Below, piece by piece: positions 1 through 6,402 of a stretch of DNA of 11,048 bases. The stretch lies in NCBI GenBank assembly GCA_002428055.1, contig DIZY01000064.1, positions 1 to 11,048 on the forward strand, read 5' to 3'. How positions within the stretch are numbered: position 1 is the first letter of the stretch; each line of letters starts with the position of its first letter. Below the pieces are notes generated by a model, which made no database searches, was not told the DNA's origin, and was given only the letters and a program-made list of their open reading frames with translations. This stretch comes from Helicobacteraceae bacterium UBA6016 (GTDB lineage Bacteria; Campylobacterota; Campylobacteria; Campylobacterales; UBA6016). Made by a program: the position numbers and the translations under genes.

Positions 1-431
1 TTTTCTTTCTTTTGTGCAAGCTCAATCGCCTCGCCGTCAGAAAAAAGCTCTTCTATCATTGCCTCTATGTCGCTATTTAGCTTGTTGCCTTCATTGTCGA
101 AAAATTTTATTCCGTTGTCATAGTATGGGTTGTGGCTAGCGCTTATCATTATTCCGGCATCGCATCGCATATCTTCGGTTAAAAAGGCTATAGCGGGAGT
201 TGGCATCGGACCTATCTGTACACAGTCGTAGCCAACTGCCGTTAGCCCGGCAACTATCGCATTTTCAAGCATATAGCCGCTTCTTCTTGTATCTTTGCCT
301 ATTAAAATTTTGTTTGTAACTGATTTTTTTCTAAAGTGTATTCCGGATGCCATCGCAAGTTTTAGGGCGGTATTTACCGTTAATTCTTTGCCCGCTTTGC
401 CCCTGACGCCGTCTGTTCCAAATAGTTTCAT
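1..431 (-). CDS. glmM: phosphoglucosamine mutase GlmM, N-terminal part (runs off left edge)
   Basis: GlmM converts glucosamine-6-phosphate to glucosamine-1-phosphate, the cytoplasmic step before UDP-GlcNAc for peptidoglycan and LPS. Read leftward from an ATG at 431, the protein begins MKLFGTDGVRGKAGKELTVN, the typical opening of the alpha-D-phosphohexomutase family. At residues 95-103 it has MISASHNPY, the catalytic phosphoserine loop; the phosphorylated serine would be Ser99. The family-typical YDNGIKFF follows. About 143 of roughly 445 residues are inside the window, so the metal-binding loop, sugar-binding loop and C-terminal domain lie outside. The gene diverges from rpsT, with 120 bases between the two starts, and has its own extended -10 box. 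No strong Shine-Dalgarno is visible. Identification is secure; the end is truncated by the window and nothing suggests a broken gene. Confidence 0.97.
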   Translation of the reverse strand, partial: MKLFGTDGVRGKAGKELTVNTALKLAMASGIHFRKKSVTNKILIGKDTRRSGYMLENAIVAGLTAVGYDCVQIGPMPTPAIAFLTEDMRCDAGIMISASHNPYYDNGIKFFDNEGNKLNSDIEAMIEELFSDGEAIELAQKKE

Positions 432-462
432 TGTTCTGCTCTGTTGGTGTTTTTGGGTGCGG

Positions 463-472
463 AGTATAGCAT
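463..472 (-). promoter_or_regulatory. glmM promoter, extended -10
   Basis: On the minus strand this reads ATGCTATACT: an extended -10 (TGc) followed by TATACT, about 32 bases upstream of the glmM start. Upstream is T-rich with no clear -35 hexamer, as is usual for sigma-70 promoters of Campylobacterota. It lies back to back with the rpsT promoter. Confidence 0.6.
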
Positions 473-495
473 AAAGTCGTTATTAAAAATAAACT

Positions 496-504
496 TGCTA
501 AAAT
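496..504 (+). promoter_or_regulatory. rpsT-prfA promoter, extended -10
   Basis: TGCTAAAAT is an extended -10 (TGc, TAAAAT at 499-504) that would start transcription near 511 and give a leader of about 40 bases before rpsT. A second AT-rich candidate, TATAAA at 519-524, is possible but would leave a shorter leader. No convincing -35 is visible. Confidence 0.5.
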
Positions 505-551
505 TACGAAAATTTTTTTATAAAATTAAATAAACAAAGGAACACATAGAA

Positions 552-821
552 ATGGCAAACCATAAATCAGCCGAGAAAAGAATCAGACAAACAGAAAAAA
601 GAACTGCTGCAAACAGGGTTTATAGAACGAAGCTAAAAAACATAGTTAAAGAAGTAAGAGGCGCAGTAGCAAAAAAAGACGGCGTTGCAGCTGAAGAGGC
701 GCTAAAAATAGCAAACAAAGAACTTCATAAATTTGTATCAAAAGGTTTTCTAAAAAAGAATTCAGTAGCAAGAAAAGTAGGAAGACTAGCTAAGCTTGTA
801 AATACAGTAAAAGCTGCATAA
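552..821 (+). CDS. rpsT: 30S ribosomal protein S20
   Basis: S20 binds the 16S rRNA early in assembly of the small ribosomal subunit, on the body and helix 44. The 89-residue product starts MANHKSAEKRIRQTEKRTAA, the standard opening of bacterial S20 (usually 85-90 residues). It is strongly basic and helical throughout, with the conserved VSKGFLKKNSVARKVGRLAK region near the end. The ATG at 552 is preceded by AAAGGA at 536-541, a good ribosome-binding site about 10 bases upstream. The gene is first in a short unit with prfA, an arrangement known in Campylobacterota and sensible because both serve translation. The lysine-rich composition is normal for the family. Confidence 0.98.
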   Translation: MANHKSAEKRIRQTEKRTAANRVYRTKLKNIVKEVRGAVAKKDGVAAEEALKIANKELHKFVSKGFLKKNSVARKVGRLAKLVNTVKAA

Positions 822-857
822 ACCAAACACCGCTTCATACACTCTCCCCTTAAAGCT

Positions 858-873
858 CCCGCCCTTCGGCGGG
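858..873 (+). other. GC-rich hairpin between rpsT and prfA
   Basis: CCCGCC and GGCGGG form a perfect 6-bp stem around a CTTC loop in otherwise AT-rich sequence. A-rich rather than T-rich sequence follows, so it is not a standard intrinsic terminator on either strand. It may be an attenuator or an RNA-stability/processing element separating the highly expressed rpsT message from prfA. The fold is visible; the role is inference. Confidence 0.5.
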
Positions 874-905
874 AAAACAAAATCCAAAATCTTGGAAAAC
901 CAAAT

Positions 906-1973
906 ATGCTACAAGACAAACTCCAACCGTTTATAGATAGATATGATGAAATTACAAGGCTTTTATCTGCCGAGGATATTGCCTCCGATATAAAAAGAAT
1001 GACAGAGCTTTCAAAAGAGCAATCTTCGCTTAGTGAGGTTGTGGAATGCGCCAGAGAGTATCAAAAACTAATATCCGATATGGAAGATAATAGAGAACTG
1101 CTTGATGACGCAGAGCTTGGCGAGATGGCAAAGGCTGAGCAAAAAGAGTTTGAAGAGAGAAAACCTCTTTTGGAGGATAAAATAAAACTGCTTCTTGTCC
1201 CAAAAGACCCAAAAGATGAGAGAAATACCTATCTTGAGATAAGAGCTGGAACCGGCGGCGATGAGGCGGGTCTTTTTGCTGCTGACCTTTGTAAGGCGTA
1301 TATAAGATACTCCGAAAATAGAGGATGGAAGGTGGAGATAGTATCCTCCGCCGAGAGTGATGTTGGCGGATATAGAGACATAACGCTTCTTGTCAAGGGC
1401 GACAAAGTCTACTCAAAACTAAAATACGAGGGCGGAGTGCACAGGGTTCAACGGGTTCCCGCAACTGAGACTCAAGGCAGACTTCACACCTCGGCGGTCA
1501 CGGTAGCAGTAATACCGGAGGTTGAGGATATTGAGGTCGATATAAAAGAAAATGAACTTAGAATTGATGTATATCGCTCCGGCGGCAACGGCGGACAATC
1601 TGTAAATACAACAGACTCGGCAGTGCGTGTAACGCATATTCCGACAGGCTTATCGGTGGCCATCCAAGATGAAAAATCTCAGCACAAAAACAAAGACAAA
1701 GCTATAAAAATTCTAAAATCAAGACTTTATGAGATGAGATTGGAAGAGCAACTTGCCGAAACCGGAGAGGCTAGAAAGTCGCAAGTTGGCAGTGGCGATA
1801 GAAGTGAGAGGATTAGGACATACAATTATCCGCAAAACAGAATCACCGACCATAGAATAGGACTTACCGTCTATAGGCTTGACGCTATTATGCAAGGCGG
1901 TCTTTTTGATGAGATTATAGAGCCGTGTAATATGTTTTTTGAAGCAGAGAAGTTGAAAGAAGCGGAAGCCTAA
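906..1973 (+). CDS. prfA: peptide chain release factor 1 (RF1)
   Basis: RF1 recognises UAA and UAG in the ribosomal A site and triggers hydrolysis of peptidyl-tRNA. The 355-residue length is typical. An N-terminal helical domain (about 1-100) is followed by the RAGTGGDEA motif near residue 113. The codon-recognition tripeptide PAT is at 185-187, which marks RF1 rather than RF2 (SPF). The catalytic GGQ loop is at 229-231 within YRSGGNGGQSVN; Gln231 is the residue methylated by PrmC in other bacteria. The C-terminal part has the expected HKNKDKA and RSERIRTYNYPQNR stretches. The ATG at 906 has GGAAAA a few bases upstream. It lies 84 bases after rpsT with a hairpin between them, and a terminator overlaps its stop codon. 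No anomaly seen. Confidence 0.98.
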   Translation: MLQDKLQPFIDRYDEITRLLSAEDIASDIKRMTELSKEQSSLSEVVECAREYQKLISDMEDNRELLDDAELGEMAKAEQKEFEERKPLLEDKIKLLLVPKDPKDERNTYLEIRAGTGGDEAGLFAADLCKAYIRYSENRGWKVEIVSSAESDVGGYRDITLLVKGDKVYSKLKYEGGVHRVQRVPATETQGRLHTSAVTVAVIPEVEDIEVDIKENELRIDVYRSGGNGGQSVNTTDSAVRVTHIPTGLSVAIQDEKSQHKNKDKAIKILKSRLYEMRLEEQLAETGEARKSQVGSGDRSERIRTYNYPQNRITDHRIGLTVYRLDAIMQGGLFDEIIEPCNMFFEAEKLKEAEA

Positions 1974-1995
1974 GATTTAGGCTTCTTTTTGTTTT
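1965..1995 (+). terminator. intrinsic terminator of rpsT-prfA
   Basis: A 9-bp perfect stem (GAAGCCTAA at 1965-1973 and TTAGGCTTC at 1977-1985) with a GAT loop is followed by TTTTTGTTTT. The left arm contains the prfA stop codon TAA, so termination begins inside the coding sequence. The T tract reaches the last codon of the convergent glucosaminidase gene. Read from the minus strand the same stem exists but is followed by CGCTTCTTT, a weaker T tract, so it may act only partly in both directions. Confidence 0.88.
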
Positions 1996-2764
1996 AGTGG
2001 ATAAAGCCGATTTTGACGGCGGCGGTTGAGCCAATGATATTTTTTGCTTCGTCATAAACGCTGAAGTAAGATTTTATCATTTGAGATAGCATTTTCGTGT
2101 AGCCTTGCACTTCAGAGTAGTTGATTAGTGTTTTTGCGGCTTTTAGTCCTGTAAAATCGATATTTTTGCGTCTTGTGTCGGCTCTTTTTTTACGAAATTC
2201 CCCGTATGCTTCATGTGAATTTAGGTTTGTCATATAGGATTTTACAGCGTCGCCTATACTTTCAAACGCCGCATATTTTACTCCGGATGTACCGGCGGCT
2301 TTTATGTAGTTTTTGCTTCCAAAAGATTTTTGACCGAAAAGATTATTTGACTTCAAAGATACTCTGCTACTACCCCAACCGCTCTCTAAAGCGGCTTGAG
2401 AAAGCACCAAAGAGGCCGGAATAATATCTATTTTGTCAAAATACTCTTTTTTGTCAAATATATTTCCTACCTTATAGGTAGAGGCTATCTCTACCAGCTT
2501 TGAATAATCTGCGGCGGATATTTTTGCATCACTATATGTATTTGGGTATTGGTCAAAAAAAGTTTCAACAAACTCTCTGTCTTTGAGTATTTTTTGATTT
2601 TGTTCATTGATTACTGGAAGCAGGATATTTACGAATGTCTGCTTTCTATCAGGACTCTCCTCGAGGATTTTATTCCAAGAAACGCTGTTTTGGTTTTTTG
2701 TGTTATCGAATGCAAAAGCTGCAAACAAAAGTGAAACATATACTGTTAGAAATCTTGGCAGCAT
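1994..2764 (-). CDS. secreted Bax-like glucosaminidase-domain protein
   Basis: Probable cell-wall hydrolase (endo-beta-N-acetylglucosaminidase fold, as in E. coli Bax and FlgJ C-termini) acting on peptidoglycan in the periplasm. The 256-residue protein begins with a hydrophobic signal sequence (about residues 4-18, likely cleaved after AFA). A poorly conserved segment follows, then the catalytic domain from about residue 112. The core motif LSQAALESGWGSSR at 121-134 carries the presumed catalytic glutamate, Glu127. NNLFG at 140-144 is the second hallmark of the family. A strong AAGGAGG lies 4 bases upstream of the ATG, which fixes the start. The gene sits 42 bases after dapF, and its -10-like TATAAT repeats overlap the dapF stop region, so it could be expressed both with and without dapF. 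The substrate bond is inferred from the family, not shown. Confidence 0.88.
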   Translation of the reverse strand: MLPRFLTVYVSLLFAAFAFDNTKNQNSVSWNKILEESPDRKQTFVNILLPVINEQNQKILKDREFVETFFDQYPNTYSDAKISAADYSKLVEIASTYKVGNIFDKKEYFDKIDIIPASLVLSQAALESGWGSSRVSLKSNNLFGQKSFGSKNYIKAAGTSGVKYAAFESIGDAVKSYMTNLNSHEAYGEFRKKRADTRRKNIDFTGLKAAKTLINYSEVQGYTKMLSQMIKSYFSVYDEAKNIIGSTAAVKIGFIH

Positions 2765-2793
2765 AACTCCTCCTTTTATTTATTAAATTTGAA

Positions 2794-2805
2794 ATTATAA
2801 TTATA
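2794..2805 (-). promoter_or_regulatory. possible internal promoter before the glucosaminidase gene
   Basis: Two adjoining TATAAT hexamers read leftward at 2805-2800 and 2799-2794, in the 42-base gap after dapF. They would place a transcription start about 20-25 bases upstream of the glucosaminidase ATG. No clear -35 is visible, and AT-rich gaps give such matches by chance. Confidence 0.4.
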
Positions 2806-2806
2806 T

Positions 2807-3559
2807 CTAAAAAGTCAACCCGTGAGCCAAGCAGCTACCAACCCTTTTAACTGCGCCCTTGAATAGAATTTGCCTTTCGTCAACCTTAATCGTAATATTT
2901 TCGTTGCTTTTAGGTTTGATTAAAAAACTTTCCCGCTTTATGCCTCCGAGCGTCAGGTCATACGCACATGCAGCCATACCTGTCCCGCATGCTAGCGTCT
3001 CATTTTCTACGCCGCGTTCAAATGTTCTTACATTTACGATGTCGTCTTCAAAACTATAAAAATTTACATTTGCGTTGTGCTTATGTCGCATTTGTGAAGC
3101 CATCTCTAAATCAAAAAACCCTTTTGCGCATCTGCTTACCAAGTGCGGTACGCCGGTATTGATTAGCTTCCAGAAAAATCCATTCTCTTCAAACTCGCCC
3201 ATAACTATCTCTGGCGGAGTAAGTTCTGTTTCGACTAAGCAATCCTCTGAGATCTCCGTTTTTATAATCCCTGCCCCGGTCAGAAAACTCTGTGTTTTTC
3301 CAGCCAATCGGTTGTCGTAAGCGTATAACGCCGCAGCTCTGGTGCCGTTGCCGCACATAGAGGCCTCAGAGCCGTCGGAGTTATAAAATTGCCACTCAAA
3401 ATCTAGTTCTGGGTGCGGAATGAGCGCTATTAAACCGTCTGCTCCAAATCCGTAATGCCTATTGCACATCTCTTTTGCAACAGTACTCCTATCTTCTTTT
3501 TTGAATGAATGAAATATTAAGAAATCATTTCCGCTTGCACAGTATTTTTGCAAAACCAT
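2807..3559 (-). CDS. dapF: diaminopimelate epimerase
   Basis: Cofactor-free racemase that interconverts LL- and meso-diaminopimelate in the cytoplasm, giving the peptidoglycan cross-linking residue and the lysine precursor. The 250-residue length fits the short forms of Campylobacterota. The start KYCASGNDF (5-13) matches the conserved SGNDF substrate loop. The two catalytic cysteines are Cys69 in MCGNGTR and Cys191 in ACGTGM, and the NTGVPH motif is at 134-139. The ATG at 3559 lies 43 bases inside the end of coaE and has AGAGG about 7 bases upstream within coaE. No later start would keep the SGNDF loop, so the overlap is genuine. It forms an operon with coaE upstream and the peptidoglycan hydrolase downstream. 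Confidence 0.97.
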   Translation of the reverse strand: MVLQKYCASGNDFLIFHSFKKEDRSTVAKEMCNRHYGFGADGLIALIPHPELDFEWQFYNSDGSEASMCGNGTRAAALYAYDNRLAGKTQSFLTGAGIIKTEISEDCLVETELTPPEIVMGEFEENGFFWKLINTGVPHLVSRCAKGFFDLEMASQMRHKHNANVNFYSFEDDIVNVRTFERGVENETLACGTGMAACAYDLTLGGIKRESFLIKPKSNENITIKVDERQILFKGAVKRVGSCLAHGLTF

Positions 3560-4137
3560 CTGTCTACCTCTTCTAAAAAATTATTTACTTTGCTCTCTAG
3601 CATGCATTCGTCGCTTGAGTTATCTATGACAAAATCTGCCTTTTTAACTTTTTCTTCTATATCTATTTGGGATACTATTCTGTTATTTGCATCTGCCTTA
3701 CTTAGCCCGTCTCTATCCAATATTCGTTTTAGTTGTAACTCTTTTGGCGCATATACGACGGCAACAGGGGTTAGCTCCTGATAGTTTTGGCTCTCGAAAA
3801 AAAGCGGTATATCTACAAAAAATAGTTTATCGCTTTTTTCTAATTCTGCTATCTCTTCAAAAATCATTTTTTTTATCTTTGGATGCATTATTGCTTCTAG
3901 TTTTGCCTTTGCGGTTTTGTCTGAAAAAACCAATTTGCCCAATTTTTTGGCGTCTATCTCCATGCCAAGCAAAAACTCTTCCCCGAAGGTAGACGCAATC
4001 TCCATTGTAGATGCTTTTGCTACTTTTTTGCTAAGCAAATCGGCGTCTATGATTTGATAGCCTTTTGAGTTTAGTATTTTACAGACACTGCTTTTCCCGC
4101 ATCCTATGGAGCCCGTAATTACGACACATTTGGGCAC
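3517..4137 (-). CDS. coaE: dephospho-CoA kinase (GTG start)
   Basis: Catalyses the last step of coenzyme A synthesis, ATP-dependent phosphorylation of the 3'-hydroxyl of dephospho-CoA, in the cytoplasm. The 206-residue length is typical. The P-loop GSIGCGKSS is at residues 9-17 and the DADLLS motif at 31-36 (acidic residues of the active site). The stretch FFVDIPLFFES near 106-116 matches the family's V-P-L-L-F-E segment, and RILDRDGLSKADANNRI near 137-153 matches the lid region. The start codon is GTG at 4137. GGGAGG at 4152-4147, nine bases upstream, supports it, and the P-loop sits where expected from that start. The last 43 bases overlap dapF. It is first in a leftward unit with its own TATAAT box. 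Confidence 0.96.
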   Translation of the reverse strand: MPKCVVITGSIGCGKSSVCKILNSKGYQIIDADLLSKKVAKASTMEIASTFGEEFLLGMEIDAKKLGKLVFSDKTAKAKLEAIMHPKIKKMIFEEIAELEKSDKLFFVDIPLFFESQNYQELTPVAVVYAPKELQLKRILDRDGLSKADANNRIVSQIDIEEKVKKADFVIDNSSDECMLESKVNNFLEEVDRWFCKNTVQAEMIS

Positions 4138-4172
4138 TTTCTTGCGCCTCCCGTCTAAAAAATAATTTTGAA

Positions 4173-4178
4173 ATTATA
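4173..4178 (-). promoter_or_regulatory. coaE-dapF promoter, -10 box
   Basis: On the minus strand GGCTATAATTT contains a perfect TATAAT, about 36 bases upstream of the coaE GTG. It is divergent from the TATAAT of the CBS-GGDEF gene. Upstream is A/T-rich with no clear -35. Confidence 0.65.
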
Positions 4179-4215
4179 GCCAAACTAAAAACTGTTAAAA
4201 TGTTTAAAAAAATAG

Positions 4216-4224
4216 TGGTATAAT
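4216..4224 (+). promoter_or_regulatory. promoter of the CBS-PAS-GGDEF gene, extended -10
   Basis: TGGTATAAT is a perfect -10 with TG extension. Transcription would begin near 4231, giving a leader of about 55 bases before the ATG at 4287. Short T/A runs upstream replace a recognisable -35. Confidence 0.7.
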
Positions 4225-4286
4225 CGACCAAATTTGGTCTGAAGCCTATTTTCTGCAAAAAATATACCGACGAGGCGTAAAAAGAG

Positions 4287-6386
4287 ATGGAATTTAAAAG
4301 TGTTTTGGAGATTGCGACTAAGCAAATAACTTCGGTAAGCCGTAAAGATACGATTATGAAGGCTGCCGAACTTATGATCCAAAACAACCTCAGAAATGTG
4401 CTTGTCGTTGATAGCGGCGTAAATGAGTATGGGATTATTACTGTAACCGATATTACTGACCTTCTTTTGAAGGGCGTTGCCTTTACGGATACTATAGATT
4501 CCGTCAAGTATAATCTTGTAAGAAAAGTGTATAAAGATATAAATGCGCTTGAGGCCTCTTTTTTGATACGAGGAGATGTGAGCTATCTTTGTGTAGTAGA
4601 TGAGCAAGAGAAACTGCTTGGCGTCGTATCAATGTCCAATATTATGTCCGCAATCGATACCGAACTAGTCGTAAATGATATAAAGTTGGGACATATTATA
4701 GGCAAAACAAAAGCCAAAACGGCAAAAATATCCGAACATCTAAGTACAGTTTTTCATAAAGTAAATTCAACCCCCACAGAGGCGGTTGTCGTATTAAACG
4801 AACACCATACGCCGACTGGAATAATCACCAAAAGAGATATTGTCAAACTGATAATTAAAAAAGAAGAGATGTCTCAAGAGGTCGGCGGTTTTATGCGCGC
4901 TCCACTTGTAACCGTTGACGAGGATACGACCGTCAAGGAAGCTTTGGAGTTAATGAGTACGAAAAAGTTTAAAAGACTTATCGTGTTAGAAAAAAGCGGC
5001 GATTTGATGGGCGTTATCACAAGAGAAGAGATGATGGATATCGTCTATAATAAGTGGTCCCAAATAGTAAGAGAAAAAGAGAATCAGCTACAAAAGTTAT
5101 CCAAAACTTTGGCGGCAAAAACAGAAGAGTCGGAGCGAAGCGCGCGCTTACTAAATGACTTTATAGATGCGACCGATGATTTTATATTTTATAAAGATTT
5201 GGACTATAGATACATAGGGTGCAATATAGCGTTTGCGGAGTTTGCAGGTATAAAAAAAGCAGACATTGTTCGCAAGACCGATTTTGATCTGTTTGACGAC
5301 TATTACTCGAACCTTTTTAGGGATACGGATAGAGATGTAATAGAAAAAGGCAAGACTATCATCAATAGCTACTGGACGAGATATAGCGATAAAAAAGCTG
5401 TCTATCTAAGCGTCAAAAAAGCTCCGCTTAGGGACGGAAGCGGCAGAATCATAGGACTTGTTGGCATATCCAGAGATTCGACTGAGCAAAAAAATCTAGA
5501 AGATGCAATAAAGCATCAACATAACTATCTCCAAACTATTTTGGATATGCAAGAATCCATGATTGTTATTACTGAGGATGGAAATAGCATTATTGAGGCA
5601 AATAAAAGCTTTTTTGAATACTATGAGGTTAGGGATATAGAGGAGTTCCACAAAAAATACAAGTCTATCTCCGACTTGTTTATGAAAAAAGAGGGGTATC
5701 TCTCCGGTAAAAAAAACAGCCTTTGGTTTAAACTGCTTACATCATCGTACGATAGAGACTTCAAAGTTTTGATGCAAAAGCATAGGGGTGCCGAAGAGCC
5801 GAAAAGTTTTCTTTTAAAAGTGGAAAAATTCAAAAAAGATGAGTCATATCTCATTTCGTTCATGGATATTACAAATATCGAAAGAGAGAGTAAAAATCTA
5901 GAGCTTTTGGCAACAACCGACCCTTTGACGAAGATATACAATAGAATGAAGTTTGGCAATCTGATGGAGGCTGAGATCGCTAAATCCAGAAAAACAAAAA
6001 AGCCTCTTTCTCTTGTTGCGATAGATATTGATTTTTTCAAAAAAATAAACGACACATATGGACATCAGGCCGGTGACTATGTGCTTATTACGACTGTTGA
6101 AATTATAAAATCGAAAATAAGAAATAACGATATTTTTGCAAGATGGGGCGGAGAGGAGTTTATGGTACTACTGCCTGGGGCGGACATGGATGTGGCTCTA
6201 TCTAGGGCGGAGATAATGCGAAACGGGCTTGCGGAGTATGATTTTATAGAGCCGGAGATGGTGACGGGGAGTTTTGGCGTGGCATGCTTTAGGGATAGTG
6301 ATAGCATGGATTCTATTATCAAAAGAGCGGACGAGGCTTTATATGCCGCAAAAAGAAACGGTCGAAATAGAGTGGAGCATCTATAG
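4287..6386 (+). CDS. CBS(x4)-PAS(x2)-GGDEF diguanylate cyclase
   Basis: Predicted soluble diguanylate cyclase making cyclic-di-GMP from two GTP. Its 699 residues hold, in order, four CBS-like repeats (about 5-60, 68-125, 133-190, 200-255) ending in GIITVTD, GVVSMSN, GIITKRD and GVITREE, forming two Bateman modules. A charged helical linker or coiled coil follows (about 256-290), then one PAS domain (about 290-402), a second more divergent PAS (about 408-533) and the cyclase domain (about 538-697). The cyclase site is intact: GGEEF at 621-625, AIDIDFFKKIND at 578-589 with metal and GTP contacts, and GHQAGD. RNND at 612-615, five residues before GGEEF, fits the inhibitory I-site. There is no membrane segment, signal peptide or EAL domain. 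CBS modules usually bind adenine nucleotides and PAS domains bind small ligands or cofactors, so it probably integrates energy or redox cues. ATG is preceded by GAGG at 4272-4275. A CorA-like gene follows 16 bases downstream. Confidence 0.92.
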   Translation: MEFKSVLEIATKQITSVSRKDTIMKAAELMIQNNLRNVLVVDSGVNEYGIITVTDITDLLLKGVAFTDTIDSVKYNLVRKVYKDINALEASFLIRGDVSYLCVVDEQEKLLGVVSMSNIMSAIDTELVVNDIKLGHIIGKTKAKTAKISEHLSTVFHKVNSTPTEAVVVLNEHHTPTGIITKRDIVKLIIKKEEMSQEVGGFMRAPLVTVDEDTTVKEALELMSTKKFKRLIVLEKSGDLMGVITREEMMDIVYNKWSQIVREKENQLQKLSKTLAAKTEESERSARLLNDFIDATDDFIFYKDLDYRYIGCNIAFAEFAGIKKADIVRKTDFDLFDDYYSNLFRDTDRDVIEKGKTIINSYWTRYSDKKAVYLSVKKAPLRDGSGRIIGLVGISRDSTEQKNLEDAIKHQHNYLQTILDMQESMIVITEDGNSIIEANKSFFEYYEVRDIEEFHKKYKSISDLFMKKEGYLSGKKNSLWFKLLTSSYDRDFKVLMQKHRGAEEPKSFLLKVEKFKKDESYLISFMDITNIERESKNLELLATTDPLTKIYNRMKFGNLMEAEIAKSRKTKKPLSLVAIDIDFFKKINDTYGHQAGDYVLITTVEIIKSKIRNNDIFARWGGEEFMVLLPGADMDVALSRAEIMRNGLAEYDFIEPEMVTGSFGVACFRDSDSMDSIIKRADEALYAAKRNGRNRVEHL

Positions 6387-6402
6387 ATGGCAGGGGTAAA
6401 AT

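Noticed and set aside
432..551. Possible small RNA or riboswitch between glmM and rpsT (glmS-ribozyme-like idea)
   Set aside because: The gap is only 120 bases, very AT-rich, and fully accounted for by two divergent promoters and leaders; no structured GC-rich element is visible.
4079..4607. Long minus-strand open frames opposite the start of the CBS-PAS-GGDEF gene
   Set aside because: They are shadows of the well-supported plus-strand gene and the coaE-CBS gap, contain no recognisable motif and lack a sensible ribosome-binding site.
5621..6322. Minus-strand open frames opposite the PAS and GGDEF regions
   Set aside because: Serine- and phenylalanine-rich translations typical of antisense to AT-rich coding DNA; the sense strand carries intact catalytic motifs.
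6387..6389. ATG directly after the cyclase stop as the start of the CorA-like gene
   Set aside because: It is not in the CorA frame; an in-frame TAA at 6397-6399 leaves TTG 6403 as the first possible start.
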